From Sipunculus nudus (taxonomy: Eukaryota > Annelida > Sipuncula > Golfingiida > Sipunculidae), in contig CM049318.1 of NCBI GenBank assembly GCA_026874595.1, positions 47,224,456 through 47,288,455 on the forward strand: a DNA stretch of 64,000 nt. The letters are read 5' to 3'. The translations under genes were made by a program, and so were the position numbers. Below the pieces are notes generated by a model. The model saw only the letters and a list, made by a program, of their open reading frames with translations. It was not told where the DNA came from and made no database searches. Positions 40,677-49,504 of this stretch are shown here, in pieces (positions within the stretch are counted from its first letter, which is position 1; every line of letters starts with the position of its first letter).

Positions 40677-41580
40677 GATCTCTGAAACAAGCAATCATCA
40701 CGATGTTTAATATAAAAATAGGTTTTAATATATAAAATATAAATATAAATATAAAATTTAAATTGTCACAAGACTCCTAATTATTTATCAGTTGTATCTA
40801 ATAAATTGTTATATATTAAAAATAAAATAAACTTTACTATGTTACTGTGAAAGATATGTAAAACATAACCCTATCGTTTTGTTTAAATTTATTTTGTGGC
40901 GTTTTTGCCCTGGCCTTTGCAAAGACACTACTCTCCGGCAATGACCCCTGCAGCCAACACTACATTTAACGTCGGCATCATCTCTGTGATAACCTGAAAA
41001 AAGGAGTTCTGTCCGACTTCCCTGCTGCTCTCATCACCAGGACGCCAACAGTTCTGTACGAATGCTAAGTAGAGAGCTTATCAATAAGACACTTCTCCAA
41101 AAGAAACTGTATCAAGATGTGTTATTGTGGTGAAAGTGCATGATTGTGATTGACTCTGAGGTCAAATGACTCATGAGAGAGTGTTTGCTATATATATTAC
41201 ACTATTCAATTGTCAAAATGTATGTGGTAACCTTGATATATATGTGGATATTAAAAATGAATATGAGAAACTGTTTTGTACCACATATAATTTCTCTTTA
41301 GTAAATTGTATGTACCGTGAAAGTCACATCTATGTGGTAATGTAAATGAGATTTTTTCGCAACAGCTGTAATTACTATTTGGTAAAAAGTGAACCTCATT
41401 AAACTCTTAACATCACACGAATGCAATGCAGACTAATTAAGAATTGTGTGTAAAAAGTTATTTAATAGGGTATTGTAACACTGCATGCACATCTATGTAG
41501 TTTTCTATGCACATCTATATGTAATTTTGATGATAAAATTATTGATGTAAGGCTGTGATAGTGATTTATGTTTCAATTAA
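40677..41580. other. AT-rich interval with a short exon-like minus-strand segment
   Basis: No confident gene. On the minus strand a CTCCTTTTTTCAG acceptor-like tract ends at 40994, followed by an open frame of about 50 codons to a stop at 40842-40844. It contains a small cysteine cluster (KCSVGCRGHCRRVVS). It lacks an upstream partner exon and could be chance. Confidence 0.2.
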
Positions 41581-41581
41581 C

Positions 41582-41838
41582 ACATTTAAGTTCTGAGAAA
41601 TGTTTGTTTGAGTACAAAAGTCATCAAGATAATAAAATAATAACGTATTACTAACGAAAACTAAAATTGGTTATTGGGCAATGCCCATCTGCAGATGGGC
41701 CAGAAAGTACAAGGTATCAAATCCGTTATTGGGCTGCCCATCTGAAGATGGGCAGCCCAATAACGGATCCTCATATGGGCCAAGCCCATCGGCAGATGGG
41801 CCAGATCCGCAAACGGGCTCCAACATATACACGTCATT
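41582..41838 (+). repeat. Second copy of the duplicated element, with perfect hairpin
   Basis: Matches 40321-40507 from CATTTAAGTTCTGAGAAATG to CTCCAACATATACACGTC. It has an extra ~70 bp made of inverted CCCATCTGCAGATGGGCC-type palindromes. Unlike the first copy it is not followed by the 43-bp array, so it shows the element's un-amplified end. Confidence 0.75.
41721..41768. repeat. Perfect 48-nt inverted repeat (23-bp stem, 2-nt loop)
   Basis: The left arm begins ATCCGTTATTGGGCTGCCCA and the right arm is its exact reverse complement, ending GGCAGCCCAATAACGGAT; the loop is GA. Such a perfect palindrome is either very young or maintained. Confidence 0.95.
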
Positions 41839-41961
41839 GACAATGAATGTGATAAATTACCAAGTGACCGTCTATTAAACCGCTTAGTTTCTGTTACTGT
41901 AGAACTACTGTATAATATCGTTTACAAGGAACATAAGCAGAGGGACATATTTATAAATATA

Positions 41962-42279
41962 TCAATGGATTATGCCGACTCTTAGAAATGTTAATGCTAA
42001 ATTCTTATGAGATGGGGATAAATGGTCGCCATATTGAACTTCTGCTAATTTGGAGCTTGTATCACCAACTGAAGTATTATCTGCAGGACCAATAGTGTTG
42101 ACAGAAAAGGATAAAGCCCGTTTCTTAGATCCCGAATCGCCAGGAATTGTAATAATTCGTAGGGATGTCGGGGCGGGAGTGGAGGGTTGTCGTAGATGAT
42201 GTGTTAAACAATTGGTAATGGCCGAAGCAATGTCTTTACCAGGTCTAAGTCGTGACGCTTTTTCATAAGGTAACAACAT
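41962..42279 (-). CDS. Unrecognised open frame, 105 codons
   Basis: Reads from ATG at 42279 to a stop at 41962-41964. Composition is protein-like: mixed, no low complexity, and serine/threonine/proline-rich in the middle (RQPSTPAPTSLRI). I do not recognise the family and see no domain, signal peptide or membrane segment. It lies between two repeats (the hairpin element and the 57-bp minisatellite), so it may be a remnant of a mobile-element ORF, a host exon or a chance frame. No splice sites or promoter can be supported. Confidence 0.2.
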   Translation of the reverse strand: MLLPYEKASRLRPGKDIASAITNCLTHHLRQPSTPAPTSLRIITIPGDSGSKKRALSFSVNTIGPADNTSVGDTSSKLAEVQYGDHLSPSHKNLALTFLRVGIIH

Positions 42280-42374
42280 TTATTTGTGCATTGTGGCACC
42301 ATCGATGAATCCATTTCTGTTGAGAAATCTTCAATGACATTTCTGTCTTCTATTGACTTCTATTGACATGTGTT

Positions 42375-42829
42375 CACTGCATCAAAGACCCTGCGCCTGC
42401 CGTCTCCAGCTCCTCTCCATTGCTGTTACTACACTGCATCAAAGACCCTGCGCCTGCCGTCTCCAGCTCCTCTCCATTGCTGTTACTACACTGCATCAAA
42501 GACCCTGCGCCTGCCGTCTCCAGCTCCTCTCCATTGCTGTTTCTACACTGCATCAAAGACCCTGCGCCTGCCGTCTCCAGCTCCTCTCCATTGCTGTTAC
42601 TACACTGCATCAAAGACCCTGCGCCTGCCGTCTCCAGCTCCTCTCCATTGCTGTTACTACACTGCATCAAAGACCCTGCGCCTGCCGTCTCCAGCTCCTC
42701 TCTATTGCTGTTTCTACACTGCATCAAAGACCCTGCGCCTGCCGTCTCCAGCTCCTCTCCATTGCTGTTACTACACTGCATCAAAGACCCTGCGCCTGCC
42801 GTCTCCAGCTCCTCTCCATCGCGTTGTTG
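42375..42829. repeat. 57-bp minisatellite, 8 units
   Basis: TGCATCAAAGACCCTGCGCC recurs at 42378, 42435, 42492 and so on to 42777, exactly 57 bp apart and nearly identical. Because 57 is a multiple of three, long frames stay open on both strands, including a minus frame of 172 codons (42892-42374) with a 19-residue repeat around EELETAGAGSLMQC. Four frames are open, so openness alone is not evidence of coding. The minus frame is the most protein-like. Confidence 0.95.
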
Positions 42830-43590
42830 ACTCAGACTGGAGGATAGATGCAAAGAGCCAGAGTGGGAACCATGGTATATTTTGTCACACATAAATTATA
42901 TCTAATATACAACACTGTAATGTCCAAGTAAGGTAATGAATGACAGGATAACTAAAATACTTTGATGTTGAAGCATTAGACGGAGAGCTATCAATTCTGA
43001 TCAGCTTGTTGTCACGCCATGAGACCAGAGGATTTGCAGCTTGCCCTAGGCGTATTTATCATTATCCATGAAGTTAGGTTTTATCGTGGAATAAAAATTT
43101 TGTACCAGAACGATCAACAAGCTGAAACCAAGGAACTGGTTCGCCATAGGGGGGCCTAGTCAAGGCTTCATTTTGAATATTCCTTAAATTTTTAGAAATG
43201 ATAATTTTAACTCTATACAGCAGGGACTGAATATGGTTTTGTAATAAATTATACCCACAGTTATGTTGAACAAAGGCTAGACTTATAGTAAAAGGCATAT
43301 TAAGATAAGAATAAGAATTTAAATATAAATAACCATTTTCTAAATCTGATTAATTTATACGACATCAGTGGTGTCATCTCACAACACGGCCTTTTAAGCT
43401 GACATACAAATATCACTGGATATCTGTTATGACCCTATCCATGGGCTACGCAACACATTCAAATGTATGTATATGTTTATATCAGTAAACGTTCCTGATT
43501 TGATGGATGAATAATAATCAAATTTAGAAACTTGTAATGTTAAGCGCTCATTCTTCTATATCTCATTTCATAAAAGAGTGACAAAGTTTT
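42830..43590. other. No recognisable feature
   Basis: AT-rich. The short minus ORF at 43074-43298 contains no recognised motif. Confidence 0.5.
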
Positions 43591-44285
43591 TTACGAAGAC
43601 AAATTGTTGAGGGGAAAATCCTGGCCCGATCCGGGATTCGAACCCATAACGGTGGCGCACAAGTCCGGCGTACCAACCGCTTCGCAAGGAAAGCAAACAT
43701 CACTAGCGAGACAGTTCGGTACGCTTTCATGTCACCCCCTATTAAAAGCGTTCTGCTATCAGAACAACACTAATTATCCCAGGAGTCACACTTTAGTGAG
43801 TTTATTCCCTGGGCCACAAAGTTTTACCGTCACGTTGGACGAGCCCCCATTTTGTTACAAAGACAAATTGCTCAGGGGAAAACATTAGGCCGATCCCGGA
43901 TTCGAACCAATGTTGGTGGCGCACAAGTCCGGCGTACCAACCGCTTCGCTAGCAAAGCAAGCTTCACTTGCGAGACAGTTCGGTCCGCTTTTATGTCACC
44001 CCGTAACACACCCCTTCTTAAGAGCGTTCTGCTATCAGAACAAGACTATTTTTCCCAGGAGTCACACTTTGTGAGCTTATTCCCTGGGCCACAAAGTTAA
44101 CTGTCACGTTGGACGAGCCCCCATTTTGTTACGAAGACAAATTGTTGAGAGGAAAATCCTGGGCCGATCCGGGATTCGAATCCATAACGGTGGCGCGCAA
44201 GTCCGGCGAACCAACCAACTCGCTAGAACAGCAAGCTTCACTAGCAAGACAGTTCGGTCCGCTTTCATGTCACCCCGTAACAATA
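43590..44285 (-). repeat. Three tandem ~265-bp units with a tRNA-like internal promoter
   Basis: Units are marked by GGATTCGAA at 43634, 43898 and 44172 (spacings 264 and 274). On the minus strand units 1 and 2 read GGTTCGAATCC, a perfect pol III B box. Unit 2 also has TAGCGAAGCGGTTGG (43951-43937), an A-box-like sequence 43 nt upstream, which is true tRNA spacing. The D-stem bases GCG/CGC are complementary. The anticodon arm is poor, so this is tRNA-derived rather than a tRNA gene. Between units lies CCCAGGGAATAAACTCAC-type sequence and, on the minus strand, TGGGGGCTCGTCC (about 43850 and 44123), which resembles the start of a tRNA-Pro primer-binding site. It could be a tandem SINE or an LTR-derived fragment. 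Short plus-strand ORFs are shadows. Confidence 0.65.
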
Positions 44286-44439
44286 ATTTTAACCAGAAAC
44301 TAGGGACCCATGTGTCTCGACGCTCAGCTGAATTTGTCTATAAGGATATGTTAATGAGCTTTTTTTTCAAAATGTGATCAAGTTCGAAGCCAATCTGTCT
44401 ACAAACTGGAGTTATCATCCATAAACATATTTGCAAATG

Positions 44440-44944
44440 GATGGGTCCTGTGACCTGGACTTTTGACCTTGTGACCCCAAAATCGAACAGAACCTTTCCC
44501 AATTCTTCCCTATTGGCAGATGAGCCACATGTGGAAGATTGTAGATTTGAGATGAAAAGTTTGAGGTTAAAATGCATCGACAATCTCTTTAAAGAAGTAA
44601 GCCCTGTGACCCTGACCTTTTATCCCATGACCCAAAAATTATTGATAGGCCATATGATAAGTCAAACCAATATTGAAACCAATATTCAATCGTACCTTGA
44701 GTTAGCATCTGGAAACAAATATGTGGACCGAAAGCCCCTTTGACCTTGACCTGTGACCTTGTGACCCCAATATCAATCATGTTCTTGTTGACTGGTCAGC
44801 TATATGTGCAAGATGGAAGGGTTTGGATGAAAATTTTGGTTCAAAATGCATCCACAATCTTTCCAAGTAAGTTGGTCCTGTGTCCTTGACCTTTCACCTG
44901 ATGACCCCAAAATCAAAAGAGTTTTTGCTTTTGAGGAGGGTCAT
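44440..44944 (+). repeat. GACCTTGACC-type dispersed repeat, tandem units (left part)
   Basis: Four diverged units begin with CCTGTGACC(T)-type phrases at about 44447, 44604, 44735 and 44877 (131-157 bp apart), each followed by GACCCCAAAATC-like sequence. The fourth unit is broken at 44944 by the foldback element and resumes at 47064. Confidence 0.8.
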
Positions 44945-44974
44945 TACGGAGCCCGGGAGACGACAAGGTGAAAA

Positions 44975-45312
44975 ATATTTATTAATTCGTGCGCACGAAT
45001 TACTAATCCGTGCGCACGAATTACTAATTCGTGACTACGAATTACAAATCCGTGCGCACGAATTACTAGGTGTGAAAAAATATATTTCCAAGGTGGAAAA
45101 AATATTTATTAATTCGTTCGTGCGCACGTATTACTAATTCGTGGCTATGAATTACTAATTCATGCGCACGAATTACTAATTTGTGGCCACGAATTACTAA
45201 TCCGTGTGCACGAATTAGTGACCAATGAGAACAGCTCTCTTATGTTGCTGGCTCAATGCTTATTGGCTACTCATTCGTGTGCACGAGTTATTAATTCGTG
45301 CGCACGAATTTA
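44975..45312 (+). repeat. Left-arm array of 18-bp palindromes
   Basis: About ten copies of AATTCGTGNNCACGAATT-type palindromes, most with a GTGCGCAC core and some with GTGGCCAC or mutated cores, separated by ACT/ACTA. A 45-bp spacer with CCAAGGTGGAAAAAAT divides it. The inner part contains CCAAT at 45221-45225, its inverse ATTGG near 45258-45264, and TATAACCAATTGG after the last palindrome. This resembles a promoter cluster. Confidence 0.9.
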
Positions 45313-45429
45313 TAACCAATTGGAAGCAAGCACACATCGACTCAGTCTAGGCACAGGCTGGCAGTTTCAGCGGGCACACACGGTTGTCAAAATGGAGCCA
45401 AGCGCCACCCGACAGTTCCGAGACTTCCT

Positions 45430-46485
45430 ACCTTGGAAAATTCGAAACTCTGTATATTGAAAATAGAAAAGACTTTAAGCGATACTTAAAGAATATAAAA
45501 GTTAAACTCACAGACCTAGTTGCCGTGCATGGTGGAAAATTTCTAAGGCTTTCTCTGGTAAAAAAAAAAAACAACAACCTACCTTATCATCGTTGGGGCA
45601 TAATGGGAACACTGAAATTTTTAACAGTTATTTTGCCTCACAAAGTAACTACAGTTACAGTTCTCAACCGCCATTTGACGATGATGCTTAATTGCAAATT
45701 ACTCAAAAACTAGGTGAAATGAACTTCACAGAAACTGAGGTATCTCATGTCATATTTTGGATTCGCTTTCCTGACAGGAACACATAAACATGATATGTTT
45801 GAAAGCCAATAAGCATGTGGAAATTTTAAAAAATTATAAATTCCATTTCTCTTTGAAAGTTTCAGATCGTATGTGCAAATTATTAATACGTTTACTACTG
45901 GAGTGTGGTGTTTTAGTATTTAACAAATGTTCTGTCAGATAGTCATACCAACTAGAAAGTATACAACGGAAAGCATGTTTAACATGTACTGGAGCGCTCT
46001 CGTCTTCCAAGACTGGAGCTATGGTAAAAGAGCTATAAGGGTCAAGTATAAAAATAAGAAGAGAGCTGGCTATACAATCCACATTTTATGAAATGATTAA
46101 CGGACTAGCTCCAGATTATCTTCTCACATATTAACTCAAACTCTGTCTCCTGCTCAGCCATATACAGTCCGCGCAAATCGCATTTGCTAAAGATACCGAG
46201 GTTCACACGGAAAGACTGTCGCTTTTCTTTTCTTTCAATTTTCTTTTCTTTCCTTTCAATAACCTGCAATCTTTGGAACAGTTTCCTATAATTCAGTCTA
46301 CTTCAATAGATTCCTTTAAGGAAAATGTTAGTGACTGTTTAAACCCTGCCTCTCGAGAAATATACAGTTATTATTGCGACAATCATCGTCAACATGAAAT
46401 TATCCATGCTATGTTACGACTAGTTGCAAGTTACTTATATCAATACCTTTTTTTCAGTTGGAAAGACTGATGGTTTTAATCTAAC
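45430..46485 (+). pseudogene. Decayed CR1/L2-like non-LTR retrotransposon inside the foldback element
   Basis: Read through stops and frameshifts, the plus strand shows a pre-RT segment (FNSYFASQSNYSYSSQPPFD and LGEMNFTETEV, about 45620-45760). It then jumps to the C-terminal part: LESIQRKACLTCTGA (~45950), IRRELAIQSTFYEMINGLAP (~46050-46110), SIDSFKENVSDCL (~46305) and IIHAMLRLVASYLYQYLFF (~46400-46455). These match the order of the post-RT region in CR1/L2/jockey-type elements. The catalytic RT core is absent, so there is an internal deletion as well as point decay. The short frame from ATG 45391 may belong to the element or to the foldback promoter region. It is not functional. Confidence 0.7.
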
Positions 46486-46600
46486 TGATATGCTCGATAT
46501 GGACTGAGACATTTATATTTGTTGTATTCCGCCTACCAGTAATAATATATGTATGAGTATCAGTGTATGTGGGATGTCAATCTGTATTAACGTATATTAT

Positions 46601-46605
46601 GTATA

Positions 46606-46648
<43 letters not shown>
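46601..46648. repeat. (TA)n microsatellite
   Basis: About 48 bp of AT dinucleotides in the interior of the foldback element, downstream of the LINE remnant. Confidence 0.95.
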
Positions 46649-46650
<2 letters not shown>

Positions 46651-46796
46651 TATCGTGTGTGAATATATGTGCATTTTTCCAATCTGATCATTTATATATA
46701 CATACATACATTCATGTGAATTTTTCACTTTGTTTTAATTTATATGCAGGAGAGCAGTTGCAGTAGCCTTATCGGCTACTTTGTTATCCTATTGAA

Positions 46797-47063
46797 ATAA
46801 ATATTTTTCCACCTTGGAAATAAATTTTAACACCTAGTAATTCGTGCGCACGGATGGGTAATTCGTGGCACGAATTAGAAATTCGTGGCACGAATTAATC
46901 ATTCGTGCGCAAGGATAAGTAATTCGTGCGCACGAATTAATTAAATATTTTTTCCACCTTGGAAATTTATTTTTTCACACCGAGTAATTCGTGCGCACGA
47001 ATTAGTAATTCGTGGCCACGAATTAATAAATTTCTTTTACGATGTCGTCCCCTGGGCTCCGTA
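46797..47063 (-). repeat. Right-arm array of 18-bp palindromes
   Basis: Inverted counterpart of the left arm: CCACCTTGGAAATAAATTTTAACACCTAGTAATTCGTG-type sequence, then AATTCGTGCGCACG and GTGGCACGAATTA copies, a second CCACCTTGG segment, and finally GTGGCCACGAATTAATAAATTTC just before the terminal TGTCGTCCCCTGGGCTCCGTA. It is shorter than the left arm because it lacks the inner CCAAT portion. Confidence 0.9.
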
Positions 47064-47250
47064 GGTCATATATATGTCAAGTTTGAAATATATAAGTGAA
47101 TCCAAACTTGAGTTATCATCAGGAAATAAATTCGACGGACATACAGAAAGACGAACAGATGGACAGACGACCGGACAGGGTGATTACTATATAGGCATCC
47201 GCTTGTTCAAACGAAGCCCTAATCAACATACAAGGTTTCAGGACATTAGA
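47064..47250 (+). repeat. GACCTTGACC-type repeat, resumed right part
   Basis: Continues the unit broken at 44944: GGTCATATATATGTCAAGTTTG, then a GGACATACAGAAAGACGAACAG tract and ACCGGACAGGGTGATTACTATATAGG. The latter is the usual end of this family in the same style as other units. Confidence 0.75.
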
Positions 47251-47790
47251 TGAAACCACAGTGGCGAATATGATAGATCCAATACAATTTGGCAATCTCA
47301 AAATAAAGGGAAAATACATAAAAAAATACAGCTGGCGCCACCAGACTCCAGGTACTGAAGAAACCAGTCATAATCAATAAACACACCAGGTTTCGGGACA
47401 CTGACTGGATGAAACCACAGCTGAGAAACTGACATAATTACTGTCATTTGACGGTCTCAAAAACAAAATAAAATCGTTAAAATGAGAAAAAAACAGGTGA
47501 CGCCACCAGTTTATAGGAGCTGACAACACTGGTCATTGTATATATTCAAGGCAAGATTCATGGCAGTCGATGCACTAATTATCAAAATAATGGAGGTTTT
47601 GTATCAAACCTAATTTCAGGTTTCCATAGAGACCTCCTTTTATGTTCACTTAAAAGTTTCAAGGCATGGGTTACGATTTGTGCCTTGCTAACGGACGGCC
47701 AGATAGACCATTCCCATACCTCATTTGATCTTCACTCAGCTGAGCTAAATAAAATCATTTGTTCTAATTTTAATCAGAAGAAAAGACTAT
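47251..47790 (+). repeat. Dispersed repeat with GGCGCCACCAG motifs and AACGGAC/TCAGCTGAGCT end
   Basis: Contains CTGGCGCCACCAG (47332-47344) and GTGACGCCACCAG (~47498). It then has CCTAATTTCAGGTTTCCATAG and GGTTACGATTTGTGCC(TTG)CTAACGGAC, ending in CTCAGCTGAGCTAA. The same sentences occur at 57.1-57.99 kb, so this is one family in the same orientation. Confidence 0.65.
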
Positions 47791-47866
47791 GAATGTAAAC
47801 CCGGAAATATTTCTATGTATTTAAAGATGTTGTCATTGCCAAATGCACATACAACTGTATTGTTAT

Positions 47867-49500
47867 TGTTACATGTATCTGTCTACTATGCGCCTGGCGT
47901 TCTGATTTGTAACAGGCTCGAGCCCTAGGCGTTGCTATGGCGTTTAGAGACACAGCGCTCGGTGTAATCCGTACTGGTTGAACACTGTCGCGTAGAGACA
48001 TAGCGTTCTTTGTTCTAGATTTTTCAGGTCTGTTCATGTGCGTGTGTATTGTTCTTTCGAATTTTCCATTTCTAGTATTTTCGGATGAAAAAGTTATATA
48101 TAAGGGCTGTGTTTAGAGCCAGAGAGAGAGAGAGAGAAAAAATTGCAGCGGACACGGAAGAGTGTTAGTTAGTTTTTGGACCTTTCCGATAATTGCAGAA
48201 CTTATAGAAATTCTCAGTTTGCCTTTTGGATTATTATTTTTTTTTAATAAATCATAAATTTTTTTGCTGAAAAATCATACAATGCACATGTCACACATAA
48301 TTGCACAAAATCACATCAAATACAATATATACAAATATATACAAAGCACATTGTCTGGATATTATTCCAGCTATACTTCAAATTTTCAATCCTTGTAATT
48401 TGTACATGCAGTATATATGTGGTCTTTGCAGAATCCATTTACCCCTTGCTTTTCCTTTTAATACTAAATCTACAATGCTACTGTATTTTAAAAAATGCTT
48501 CCTTACTTTTCCCCATTTTTTTCTAAATGTGCAGTAATCTTATTTTTTCTGTTTTGCTATTATATATTTAATTTTCTCCATATATTTCAATCTCCTCAAA
48601 AATTCTGGCATTAAATTGCATGTGTTTTGATTATTTTCCTTTCTTCTTTGATATACACACATTTTAAATGTAAGGAGCACCTGTTTTATTAAAAGGTTAT
48701 TCTTAATTAGAAACATTCCATACAATACTTTGTTCAAGGTTAATGGAGGCATTATCACTCCAATTGATTTCATCCAATCCACAATTCTAAAATATAGATT
48801 TGTTGTTTCAAAACATTCATAAAAATGTGTTCCTTGGTCTCTAATTCTATGACGCAATAAGAACATCGGTAACTATCACCTAACTTCCATTTGTAAAGTA
48901 AACTATTGGTTGGTAGATAGTTATGGAGTATTTTAAATAAGAATTCCCTTGAGTACCTATCCAATGAGATTTTTTGGATGGCTCCAAAGTAACTCTCCCA
49001 GTTGATATTATCTTCCTGTATTGTATGTCTTAACTTGACCAATGATGAGGGTGCAGTTAATTTTTTTTCCACCAGCAGATCCTTTGGGACTATTACCAGA
49101 ACTTCACTTTTAGATTACAACAGATTGATTTCGGGATTGAATCGGACTATTCTCTGAAAAGATTAGCATGAACTGTTCATCTAGAATATTTATGTTAAAG
49201 GATTCTTGTAGAGCTGTGACAGGGGTGTTATCCAGATATCAAAGCCTAGGATCCGGACACTCTGGTACTGTACATTTTATTTGTTATACTGTGTAATTGT
49301 GTTGTTTTAGTGTATTGTAATGTTTGGATTGTTCTAAGAATAAATTATAGTTATTTGTTAACAAAAAACCACTGACTTCTTTATTCATTCCCCTAGACAT
49401 TTCACGCTGTCTAGTTTTACAGAATCTGATTTTTTTCATCTCCATAACAAAATTTACGCTGGTCACGACTACGTGATCTGTTGATATTGGTTCCGTAACA
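47867..49500 (+). mobile_element. Solo LTR (Gmr1-like family), split by a LINE
   Basis: Starts TGTTACATG and ends GGTTCCGTAACA, the same TGTTAC/GTAACA termini as the full LTR at 51134-51978. It is flanked by TTAT direct repeats (47863-47866 and 49501-49504), a plausible 4-bp target duplication. Shared internal landmarks include the AGGGCTGTGTTTAGAGCC box followed by an AG-rich run, GCGGACACGGAAG, TGTGACAG(G/T)G-GTTATCC and CATTTCACGCTGTCTAG. Without the 844-bp LINE and its target copy it would be about 775 bp. There is no internal coding region, so it is a solo LTR formed by LTR-LTR recombination. Confidence 0.85.
48237..49080 (-). pseudogene. 5'-truncated LINE (L1/Tx1-like ORF2 C-terminus) inserted in the solo LTR
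   Basis: Minus-strand coding shows YSREFLFKILHNYLPTNSLL and a zinc-knuckle-like CSYC...EHIF segment (49072-48770). After a frameshift it continues WMKSIGVIMPPLTLNKVLYG and a lysine/arginine-rich tail (to about 48540). This is the post-RT C-terminal region of L1/Tx1-type LINEs, the same type as the 2.4-4.9 kb remnant. About 300 bp of 3' UTR follows, ending in a T run (48237-48247 on plus), the poly-A tail. A 15-bp imperfect target duplication flanks it: CCTTTTGGATTATTA at 48222-48236 and CCTTTGGGACTATTA at 49081-49095. Severe 5' truncation and the frameshift make it inactive. Confidence 0.85.
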
Positions 49501-49504
49501 TTAT

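Larger units (their letters stand above)
44945..47063. mobile_element. 2.1-kb foldback transposon with palindrome-array inverted termini
   Basis: The left end reads TACGGAGCCCGGGAGACGAC and the right end is its inverted counterpart (GTCGTCCCCTGGGCTCCGTA). A direct 6-bp GGTCAT flanks both sides (44939-44944 and 47064-47069). Joining the flanks restores a continuous GACCTTGACC-repeat unit; the unbroken unit near 44794 reads TGGTCAGCTATATGTGCAAG across the same point. Each terminus (44945 to ~45310 and ~46797-47063) is an array of the 18-bp palindrome AATTCGTGCGCACGAATT and its variant AATTCGTGGCCACGAATT, spaced about 21 bp. These are interrupted by a TTTCCAAGGTGGAAAAAATA segment at equivalent places in both arms. 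No transposase is present, so it must be mobilised in trans. The interior carries CCAAT motifs and a dead LINE. Confidence 0.85.

Noticed and set aside
43634..44180. A functional tRNA gene
   Set aside because: A and B boxes are present, but the anticodon and acceptor stems do not pair well, and the unit is part of a tandem repeat of ~265 bp.
45834..46082. 82-codon minus-strand ORF
   Set aside because: Its complement reads as the C-terminal region of a CR1/L2-like LINE on the plus strand, which explains the sequence better.
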